Source of the DNA: an uncultured Bacteroidales bacterium
GTDB lineage: Bacteria > Bacteroidota > Bacteroidia > Bacteroidales > Paludibacteraceae
Direction of reading: 5' to 3'
Length of the DNA: 8,923 nt
Assembly (NCBI GenBank): GCA_946615455.1
Contig: CAMOHN010000038.1
Location: forward strand, 1-8,923
In this document: piece after piece, positions 1 to 5,892 of the stretch
Layout: each line of letters opens with the position of its first letter
Numbering within the stretch: the first letter of the stretch is position 1
The notes under the pieces: generated by a model
What the model saw: only the letters and a program-made list of their open reading frames with translations
Told to the model about the DNA's origin: nothing
Database searches by the model: none
Made by a program: the position numbers and the translations under genes

Positions 1-6
1 GACACC

Positions 7-957
7 ATGATTGACCTCAATAAGCAAATAACTGCTCTTTCGTTTCCTGACCAACCGGCAGGACTATACGCCCCCATCACCTATACCCTCGCATCAGGCG
101 GCAAACGTTTGCGCCCGCAGTTAGCCTTGCTGGGTGCACAACTCTTTGGCGGTCAGGACGAGGACATCCTGCCCGTAGCTTTGGCATTGGAGGTGTTTCA
201 CAATTTCACCCTGCTGCACGACGATGTCATGGACAAGGCTGCCGTTCGTCGCGGCAGACCTACCGTGCATGTCCGTTGGAGCGAGAACACAGCCATCCTC
301 TCCGGTGACCAGATGATGATTGAAGCATACAGACTCATATCCCGCCTCCGTGAAGACAAACTGGCAGAAGTGCTGCGTATGTTCAACGATATGGCAACGG
401 GTATCTGCGAAGGACAACAATATGACATGGACTTCGAACAGCGTGAACAAGTCACACTGGAACAATACCTTGACATGATTCGCCTCAAAACGGCGTTGCT
501 GTTAGCCTATGCCCTGCGAATGGGAGCCTATGTGGCAGGCGCTGAACCGGACGCACAGCAACTCCTGTTCGACTATGGCATTCACCTTGGCTTGGCTTTT
601 CAGATCCAAGACGACCTGCTGGATGTCTATGGAGACGAGAAGACCTTCGGCAAAGCCATCGGTGGGGATATCTTGTGTGGCAAAAAGACCTATATGCTGC
701 TCACTGCCTTGCACAAAGCCGATGCCCACCAACAAAACCAACTGCTTGATACGATGAAAGCCTCTACCTTGTCCGAAGGCGATAAAATAGTCCGTGTCAC
801 AGCTATTTATGATGCGCTGAATGTCCGTCGCGATGCTGAACAGACTATAGCCGACTATACCGACAAGGCCTTGCAGTGCCTGCAATCACTGCCTGCCAAC
901 AATGCCAACAAGCGTTTGCGCGAACTGGCAGAATCACTTGTGCGCCGTCAATTATAA
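7..957 (+). CDS. Polyprenyl (geranylgeranyl/farnesyl-type) diphosphate synthase
   Basis: The 316-residue product is a trans-isoprenyl diphosphate synthase, a cytosolic enzyme that condenses isopentenyl diphosphate with an allylic diphosphate. In Bacteroidales the product would feed menaquinone side chains or other isoprenoids. Family hallmarks are present in order: GGKRLRP at about residues 31-37 (diphosphate binding), the first Asp-rich motif DDVMD at 72-76, RRGRP at 81-85, KT at 161-162 and the second Asp-rich motif DDLLD at 202-206. All metal-binding aspartates are intact and the length is normal. Phe67 lies five residues before the first Asp-rich motif. In this family an aromatic residue there usually limits chain length, so a C15-C20 product is inferred rather than a long chain. 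The ATG at 7 is the first in-frame start in the window, and only 6 bases upstream are visible, so its promoter is not seen. The next gene follows after 21 bp and is probably in the same operon. Confidence 0.93.
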   Translation: MIDLNKQITALSFPDQPAGLYAPITYTLASGGKRLRPQLALLGAQLFGGQDEDILPVALALEVFHNFTLLHDDVMDKAAVRRGRPTVHVRWSENTAILSGDQMMIEAYRLISRLREDKLAEVLRMFNDMATGICEGQQYDMDFEQREQVTLEQYLDMIRLKTALLLAYALRMGAYVAGAEPDAQQLLFDYGIHLGLAFQIQDDLLDVYGDEKTFGKAIGGDILCGKKTYMLLTALHKADAHQQNQLLDTMKASTLSEGDKIVRVTAIYDALNVRRDAEQTIADYTDKALQCLQSLPANNANKRLRELAESLVRRQL

Positions 958-978
958 AGCCTGAAAAAGAATACCCTT

Positions 979-1746
979 ATGCCATACCGCCGCTTACCCA
1001 ATACCGACCAGACACGGCTCAAAGCCTTGCAGACTGCTGTCCAGAAAGCCAGCGAAGCCGACTTCAACGAGCAAGTCCTCACCTACCATACCCAAGCCGA
1101 AGCACGCAATTTCCTACTGCGTTTTGAGAATGTGGTCAGCCGTTATCACGACAACTTTCGCTCGCGGGTGTCTTCCAATCGTGACTACCGCCGTATGGTG
1201 CAGAATGCCCGTATGTACATCTCTCATTTCATACAGGTACTCAATATGACCGTCGTTCGAGGGGAGATAAAAAAACAGTTAAAGGAACTCTACCACCTCG
1301 ACCCCGATAGCCATATCCTGCCCGATCTCAGCTCCGAGGAAGACCTGCTGGTATGGGGTAACAATATCATCGAGGGTGAGCAACAACGCATAGCCCAAGG
1401 CGGATATCCCTTGCAGAACCCCAGTATCACCAAGGTTAAGGTGCACTATGAGATTTTCAAAGAGCACCAAGTCAATCAGAAAATGCACCGCACCACCGAA
1501 ACACGCGTCTATGAAGACTTGGAAGTGTTGCGAAAAGAAGCCGACCGTATCATCTTGGACATCTGGAACCAGGTGGACGCGTACTACCGCGATCTGTTGC
1601 CTTATGCACGCTTGCGCGCATGCCAAGCCTACGGACTAATCTATTATTACCGAACGGGAGAACAACGCCTGTCAGAAGAAACCGACCGGCAAATCAAGTT
1701 GAGCCAAGAAGCGCAACCCGCTATCCAATGGTCTGACTCGGAGTGA
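979..1746 (+). CDS. Conserved-looking hypothetical protein, helical, 255 aa
   Basis: I do not recognise a named domain. The product is hydrophilic, rich in charged residues and Gln, with no signal peptide or membrane segment, so it is probably cytosolic and mostly alpha-helical. Visible features include an Arg-rich N-terminus (MPYRRLP), a basic central stretch with SNRDYRR near residue 70, an acidic DLSSEEDLL segment near 115-125, and a Tyr-rich C-terminal helix (YGLIYYYRTGEQ near 225). It starts at ATG 979, 21 bp after the polyprenyl synthase stop, behind a short A-rich leader, which suggests co-transcription. Its stop at 1744-1746 lies inside the convergent cyclo-ligase gene. Codon use resembles its neighbours and the frame is open throughout. 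I have the impression that similar unnamed proteins occur in other Bacteroidales, but this is memory, not a search. No function is proposed. Confidence 0.8.
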   Translation: MPYRRLPNTDQTRLKALQTAVQKASEADFNEQVLTYHTQAEARNFLLRFENVVSRYHDNFRSRVSSNRDYRRMVQNARMYISHFIQVLNMTVVRGEIKKQLKELYHLDPDSHILPDLSSEEDLLVWGNNIIEGEQQRIAQGGYPLQNPSITKVKVHYEIFKEHQVNQKMHRTTETRVYEDLEVLRKEADRIILDIWNQVDAYYRDLLPYARLRACQAYGLIYYYRTGEQRLSEETDRQIKLSQEAQPAIQWSDSE

Positions 1747-2323
1747 CCACACGATCCATCCTGATGTCGAAAAACTCACTGGGCAAGTCCTTGTGCAACT
1801 GAAAGTCGTAGCATACACCCACTTTCATGCTCCCGCTGTATTGCTTGAGGAAACGGTCATAGTAGCCGCCACCACGACCAAGGCGATAGAGATCCTCATC
1901 AAAAGCCACACCGGGCACCAGAATCAGATCAATCTTGCCTTTCCACACCTCGGTATCAGGCTCGGGTATGCCGAAACGACCTTTCAGCAACGGGCGATTC
2001 TTCTCATACACACGCACCTCAATCTGATGGTTGCCCACCGTGGCGGGAAGCAGAAAGGTCTTCTCATCAGCATACTCGTGCACCAAGTGGCGCAAATCTA
2101 CCTCGTTGTGAATGGGGTAGTATAGCATCACTGTTTGAGCCTGTTTGAAGCAGGTCATCTGCTCTATCTGAGACACAATCTTACGCGAGTCGGTCTTTAC
2201 CTCCTCAGCGGTCATTACGCGACGGCGTTGCGAGTCCAAACCGCGCAACTGCTCCTTGTCATGCTGAATCTTGGCAGTAGGCAACTGCTGCATGATATCC
2301 ACTATCTGACTTTCGAATAACAT
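1721..2323 (-). CDS. 5-formyltetrahydrofolate cyclo-ligase
   Basis: The 200-residue product is a 5-formyltetrahydrofolate cyclo-ligase (methenyltetrahydrofolate synthetase). It uses ATP to convert 5-formyl-THF to 5,10-methenyl-THF in cytosolic one-carbon metabolism. Signatures include the basic N-terminal segment DKEQLRGLDSQRRR (about 22-35), FGIPEP (117-122), DLILVPGVAFD (132-142), the nucleotide-binding GRGGGYYDRFL (149-159) and the terminal DIRMDRVVTPS (186-196). ATG 2323 is preferred over an in-frame TTG at 2347 because that TTG falls inside the predicted -7 promoter element. The ATG at 2293 would remove ten residues ahead of the conserved core and remains possible. The last 26 bp overlap the 3' end of the convergent hypothetical gene. 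It is probably monocistronic and driven by the promoter at 2345-2375. Confidence 0.93.
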   Translation of the reverse strand: MLFESQIVDIMQQLPTAKIQHDKEQLRGLDSQRRRVMTAEEVKTDSRKIVSQIEQMTCFKQAQTVMLYYPIHNEVDLRHLVHEYADEKTFLLPATVGNHQIEVRVYEKNRPLLKGRFGIPEPDTEVWKGKIDLILVPGVAFDEDLYRLGRGGGYYDRFLKQYSGSMKVGVCYDFQLHKDLPSEFFDIRMDRVVTPSQTIG

Positions 2324-2344
2324 ATCACTTACGCTTTTTCGCCG

Positions 2345-2375
2345 CAAAAGTATGCCTTTTCTTGTAGGTGTACAA
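2345..2375 (-). promoter_or_regulatory. Bacteroidetes-type promoter for the cyclo-ligase gene
   Basis: On the minus strand there is TTG (2375-2373), a 20-base spacer, then TACTTTTG (2352-2345). This matches the Bacteroidetes primary sigma consensus TTTG-N19-21-TAnnTTTG, with an exact -7 element and three of four bases at -33. Transcription would start near 2338-2340, giving a leader of about 15 bases before ATG 2323. It interleaves with the divergent lipoprotein promoter. The prediction rests on consensus matching only. Confidence 0.7.
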
Positions 2376-2376
2376 G
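2361..2376. repeat. 6-bp inverted repeat at the axis of the divergent promoters
   Basis: CTTGTA (2361-2366) and TACAAG (2371-2376) form perfect 6-bp arms around a 4-base centre (GGTG). The arms contain the -33 TTG of each opposing promoter. The axis at 2368.5 is exactly the midpoint between the two -7 elements. It could be an operator for a dimeric regulator, or simply the by-product of two symmetric -33 elements. Confidence 0.6.
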
Positions 2377-2392
2377 TTTAGTCCTACCTTTG
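2362..2392 (+). promoter_or_regulatory. Bacteroidetes-type promoter for the lipoprotein gene
   Basis: TTG at 2362-2364 is followed by a 20-base spacer and TACCTTTG at 2385-2392, an exact TAnnTTTG -7 element. Transcription would begin near 2397-2400, leaving a leader of only about 12-20 bases before ATG 2412 or 2418. The -33 element lies inside the spacer of the opposing cyclo-ligase promoter, so the two promoters share DNA. Confidence 0.7.
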
Positions 2393-2411
2393 CGCCGATT
2401 ATTTTAGTTTG

Positions 2412-3752
2412 ATGTCAATGCGCAAAATTGGTTTTACAATCCCTGGGTCGCTTTTGCTGCTTGTGCTCGTGTTATGGTCATGCAAAAAGACGGAGACCGT
2501 CGTGTCCTATGATGTCACCGATGCTACCATCAAGTCCTTCTATTTGGCTGCTAATGATAGTTTCCCCGGTTTCGCAGCAGCATCCTTTAAGGTGGAGCAC
2601 CGCTCGGATACAGGGCTGATAGCCCCTCTGGATGGCGACTCGTTGCTCTTCGGCACACCCTTGACCGCCGTTGTCCCCCGTATCAGCTATAACTCGCGCC
2701 CCTCTGCCGCTCTGTATTATATGGGCGACACGGTGTTCACCTATTCGGGATACGACACCCTTGACCTCACTCGTCAGCCCGTCTATCTGCGTGTCTTTGC
2801 TGCCAATCGTAAGGACAATAAGTTCTACCGTATCATTGCCTATGCCCATCAGGCTGACCCCGACCAATACATTGTCACACGCCTTGCCGATGCCATAGCC
2901 CAACCTTGTGCTTTGCAGGTGCTTTATACCGGTTCCGACTTTGCGGCTTTCCTCTCCGATGGGCAGTCGCTACGGCTGGTCCGATCAGCCGATGGCATCT
3001 CATGGTCAATGCCGCAAACGCTGACCGGCTTGCCGGATAACTGCGCCTTCCGCCAGTTTGTCTATGACTCAATTTCTGCCTCGTTCTGCTATGCAGTGGA
3101 CACGATGCTCTATCGCTCAGCCGATGGCGTGACATGGACATCTCAACGCGTAGAAGCGCAATATGGCACCGTAGTGGCTACGCTGATGGACTTTCAATCG
3201 CGTGTGTGGCTGCTGACCGACAACCGCGATACGTTGCACCTGACGACATGGCAACCCGCTGACGGACTGCTGCAAACAGTGGCAAAAGTGCCTCCTTCCT
3301 TCCCCGTGAGCGATTTTGCAGCCACCTCTTTCCTTTCAACCGGCGGACGGCAACACGCGCTCATCTACGGCGGTTATGACAGACAGGGAAACATGTTAGG
3401 CTCTGCTTGGTCAATTGAAGCAGCAGACAATGAGTTTCGTGTGATGGATGTGGCCTCAGCCAATGCCCAACCCACTGTTGGTGCAGCCGTCGTGGCTTAC
3501 AACCACAGGCTGCTTCGTCTGGGCGGACTGCAGCAAGACGGCAACACCCTGACCGTGGATCAGTCCCTCAGCGAGGGAATGCAATGGCAGCCGGTGGATT
3601 CCACACGACTGCCTGTGCCTGACCGTTATTTCCCGCGCTATCGCGTCTCGGCTTTGGTGGTGAATAACAATATCTATTTGTTTGGCGGTCAGAACCATAC
3701 ACAGACCTTCACCGATGCCTATCGCTCGCGACTGAATTCGATTGAGTGGTAA
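2412..3752 (+). CDS. DUF6242-like beta-propeller lipoprotein
   Basis: The 446-residue product (from ATG 2412; ATG 2418 is an alternative and TTG 2409 is unlikely) begins with a basic n-region, a Leu/Val-rich stretch and a lipobox-like LWSC with Cys24. This predicts a signal-peptidase II lipoprotein of the envelope. Trp at -2 of the lipobox is less usual. The CKK after processing does not give a clear surface-export signal, so which membrane face it occupies is open. Residues 30-150 look like an Ig-like N-terminal domain (DVTDATIKSFYL). The remainder looks like a beta-propeller, with Asp-box-like SADGISW (192-198) and SADGVTW (236-242), a degenerate SEGMQW (387-392), and kelch-style GG strands at LIYGGYD (317-323), LLRLGGL (367-373) and IYLFGGQN (421-428). 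The overall plan and the YRSRLNSIEW ending resemble Bacteroidales DUF6242 proteins, a family recalled rather than searched. The ligand is unknown. The gene has its own promoter and ends 13 bp from the convergent helicase gene. Confidence 0.85.
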   Translation: MSMRKIGFTIPGSLLLLVLVLWSCKKTETVVSYDVTDATIKSFYLAANDSFPGFAAASFKVEHRSDTGLIAPLDGDSLLFGTPLTAVVPRISYNSRPSAALYYMGDTVFTYSGYDTLDLTRQPVYLRVFAANRKDNKFYRIIAYAHQADPDQYIVTRLADAIAQPCALQVLYTGSDFAAFLSDGQSLRLVRSADGISWSMPQTLTGLPDNCAFRQFVYDSISASFCYAVDTMLYRSADGVTWTSQRVEAQYGTVVATLMDFQSRVWLLTDNRDTLHLTTWQPADGLLQTVAKVPPSFPVSDFAATSFLSTGGRQHALIYGGYDRQGNMLGSAWSIEAADNEFRVMDVASANAQPTVGAAVVAYNHRLLRLGGLQQDGNTLTVDQSLSEGMQWQPVDSTRLPVPDRYFPRYRVSALVVNNNIYLFGGQNHTQTFTDAYRSRLNSIEW

Positions 3753-3765
3753 GTCGTTGGTCTGA

Positions 3766-5055
3766 CTATTGTTTAATCTTTTTCTTGTTTTGGTTTCGGC
3801 TATGGTTGTTTTGACCATGCCTGCGGTTGCGCCCCTTGCTGCGGTTGCGCTTGCTCTGCCCGTGTGATGTGCCCGAATAGGGCTGCGGGGTCTCGCCCAA
3901 CTCTTCCGGTACGCTGATACGCTCAATTTCTTTGTGCAGGAACTGCTCAATCTTAGAAAAATAGCGTTGGTCTTCTTTGCTCACTAATGTGATGGCGGCT
4001 CCGTGGTTCGCTGCCCGTGCCGTGCGACCTATACGGTGCACATAGTCTTCCGCATCGCGGGGGACATCAAAGTTTATGACCAACGGTATGTCGTCCACAT
4101 CAATGCCGCGAGCCACTATGTCGGTGGCGACCAGCACATCCACTTTGCCATTCCTGAAATCCAGCATCACCTCGTCACGCTCCTTCTGCTGCAAGTCCGA
4201 GTGCATGGGGCGGGCATTGATGTGCTTGAGCGATAAGGCATGGGCAATCTCCTTGACATACTGCTTCTTGCCGGCAAAGAGTATGACTTTTTTCAACTCC
4301 TCACCTGCCTTGATGATTTCCAGTTCGCCAGCATGGGTGAGCAGGTGTAGCACCATCGGCATTTTCTGTCCCTGATAGAGGTCGGCTGCCATCTGGCGGA
4401 TGGTCTCGGGCGGACGGCTGACGGCTATCTCTACCTCTTTGGGTTGGTGCATGATAGTCTTGGCAAGGCGGCGAATAGCGGGGGGCATGGTGGCAGAGAA
4501 GAGAATGGTCTGACGGTCTTCGGGAAGACGCTTGACAATGGTCATGATATCGTCATAGAAACCCATGTCCAGCATACGATCAGCCTCGTCTAAAATAAAG
4601 TACTTGACCCCTGAAAAATCTACATCGTAGATGTTCATCAGGCTGATGAGCCGCCCGGGAGTGGCTATGGCTATGTCTGCACCTTTTTGCAAGCCGGTGA
4701 CTTGAGTGCCCCATGCGCCACTATCGTTCCCGCCGTAGATGGGAACCGACGAAAAAGGAACATAGAACCCAAAACCTTCCATCTGCTGGTCAATCTGTTG
4801 CGCCAGTTCGCGTGTGGGAGCCATGATGATGGCATTCAGCTTGTTCTCATTGTGACCATCATATTGCAGGTTGGTCAGCAACGGCAATATGTAGGCAGCT
4901 GTCTTACCCGTGCCTGTTTGTGCACAACTGATGACATCGTTCCCTTCTAAAATAATAGGTATAGTCTTTTCTTGAACGGGGGTACACTCGTCAAAATGCA
5001 TGTCCCATAAGGCATCTAATACCTCGTCCGATAATGCAAGTTCGTCAAAATACAT
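3766..5055 (-). CDS. DEAD-box ATP-dependent RNA helicase (RhlE-like)
   Basis: The 429-residue product is a DEAD-box helicase that unwinds or remodels RNA, typically in ribosome assembly or RNA decay. Motifs are complete and in order: the Q motif (Phe3 to Gln28), I AQTGTGKT (45-52), Ia PTRELA (80-85), GG (108-109), Ib TPGR (132-135), II DEAD (156-159), III SAT (187-189), IV around VILFAGKK (256-263), V ARGID (315-319) and VI HRIGRTAR (340-347). Domain 2 carries a slightly longer linker before motif IV (about 225-255). After the core comes a short tail (390-429) rich in Lys, Arg, Asn and Gln, probably an RNA-binding extension. It is encoded partly by two copies of an 11-bp direct repeat (3822-3832 and 3840-3850). 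The ATG is at 5055, 33 bp after the radical SAM stop, behind a run of eight A residues on the coding strand, a typical A-rich Bacteroidetes leader. It is likely the last gene of the dnaG transcription unit. The RhlE assignment is less certain than the DEAD-box assignment. Confidence 0.95.
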   Translation of the reverse strand: MYFDELALSDEVLDALWDMHFDECTPVQEKTIPIILEGNDVISCAQTGTGKTAAYILPLLTNLQYDGHNENKLNAIIMAPTRELAQQIDQQMEGFGFYVPFSSVPIYGGNDSGAWGTQVTGLQKGADIAIATPGRLISLMNIYDVDFSGVKYFILDEADRMLDMGFYDDIMTIVKRLPEDRQTILFSATMPPAIRRLAKTIMHQPKEVEIAVSRPPETIRQMAADLYQGQKMPMVLHLLTHAGELEIIKAGEELKKVILFAGKKQYVKEIAHALSLKHINARPMHSDLQQKERDEVMLDFRNGKVDVLVATDIVARGIDVDDIPLVINFDVPRDAEDYVHRIGRTARAANHGAAITLVSKEDQRYFSKIEQFLHKEIERISVPEELGETPQPYSGTSHGQSKRNRSKGRNRRHGQNNHSRNQNKKKIKQ

Positions 5056-5088
5056 GTTTACTGATTGTCTGTTAGTAAGTTTTTTTTG

Positions 5089-5853
5089 TCATGCCGAAAT
5101 CTCTATATCCATCCCTTTCTGTCGTAGCGGTGCGGCGATGGCTTCCATCTGCTCGCGCGAAATCTTTTCTAAAGTTCTGACGGGAGTGGCACGGTCAATG
5201 ACATAGATCATCACCCGCTTGGGATGTAACTTCTGTACCATGTCTTGCCATGCCTGCACTTCCTCGGGTGTCGTGTTGTCTATGGTCTGCCCGTCGCGTG
5301 TGCCGCGCAGGAAACAGGTCTGCAAGGTGAAATCCCCGTTAAACTGTTCCAACCAACGGGTTATCTGCTTCACTGTCAGTTCTTTGTTGACTGGACAATC
5401 TATGGCACGCATGGTGCTGTCAATGGCGGAGTCCAGTTTGAGTATGCGCTGGTCAGTACGGCGGAGGGCACGGACCACATCGGCGCGCCCCAATTGCGTT
5501 GAGTTGCTCAGCACACACACTTGCGCTTTGGGACAATAGTGGTCACGCAGCAGGCATGTGTCTTCAATGATACCCTCAAAATCAGGGTGCAGCGTTGGCT
5601 CGCCGTTGCCTGAAAAAGTGATAACATCAGGCTGTTGGTCCGGCGCCATGCTAATCAGTTGGGTCTCCAAGGCGGTATATACTTGCTCGCGGGTCGGCAA
5701 AATAGGATGGGACACCGGTCGATTGAAACCGCATTCACAATAGATGCAGTCAAAGGTGCATAACTTGTCCGTCACGGGCATAAGGTTCATTCCCAACGAG
5801 ATACCAAGACGGCGGGAATGAATGGGACCATATACAATACTTGAAAATAACAT
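5089..5853 (-). CDS. Radical SAM protein (COG0731-like)
   Basis: The 254-residue product is a radical SAM enzyme. The CxxxCxxC motif for the 4Fe-4S cluster is at Cys32, Cys36 and Cys39 (CTFDCIYC), with an extra Cys41 next to it. It is preceded by YGPIHSRRLGISLGMN, the N-terminal signature of COG0731-type Fe-S oxidoreductases. The SAM-binding GNGEPTLHPDF follows at 82-92. Other cysteines occur at 100, 107, 113, 153 and 180, but no clear C-terminal auxiliary-cluster motif is seen. The substrate is unknown. The N-terminal motif recalls tRNA-wybutosine-type enzymes in other domains of life, but length and context do not establish that reaction. It lies 39 bp after dnaG and 33 bp before the helicase gene on the same strand, so is probably co-transcribed. 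Heptamer repeats sit directly in front of the ATG at 5853. Confidence 0.9.
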   Translation of the reverse strand: MLFSSIVYGPIHSRRLGISLGMNLMPVTDKLCTFDCIYCECGFNRPVSHPILPTREQVYTALETQLISMAPDQQPDVITFSGNGEPTLHPDFEGIIEDTCLLRDHYCPKAQVCVLSNSTQLGRADVVRALRRTDQRILKLDSAIDSTMRAIDCPVNKELTVKQITRWLEQFNGDFTLQTCFLRGTRDGQTIDNTTPEEVQAWQDMVQKLHPKRVMIYVIDRATPVRTLEKISREQMEAIAAPLRQKGMDIEISA

Positions 5854-5859
5854 ATTCTT

Positions 5860-5880
5860 TCACCTTTCACTTTTCACTTT
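5860..5880 (-). repeat. Three tandem heptamers (AAAGTGA type) before the radical SAM gene
   Basis: Reading the minus strand from 5880, there are AAAGTGA (5880-5874), AAAGTGA (5873-5867) and AAGGTGA (5866-5860), then AAG and the ATG at 5853. The unit length is exactly 7 and one base differs in the third copy. It fills most of the 39-bp gap between dnaG and the radical SAM gene. The GGTGA copy ends about 7 bases before the start codon and could act as a purine-rich ribosome-binding leader. Its position suggests a translation or spacing role, but this is inferred. Confidence 0.75.
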
Positions 5881-5892
5881 ATTACCCTCCCT

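Noticed and set aside
121..465. 114-codon minus-strand ORF opposite the polyprenyl synthase
   Set aside because: It is a shadow of a conserved gene whose catalytic motifs cover the same bases.
2324..2347. TTG start for the cyclo-ligase gene
   Set aside because: The TTG lies inside the predicted -7 promoter element, upstream of the expected transcription start. ATG 2323 is available.
3822..3850. 11-bp direct repeat as a mobile or regulatory element
   Set aside because: It encodes part of the Arg/Asn-rich basic tail of the helicase, so the repeat is explained by repetitive protein sequence.
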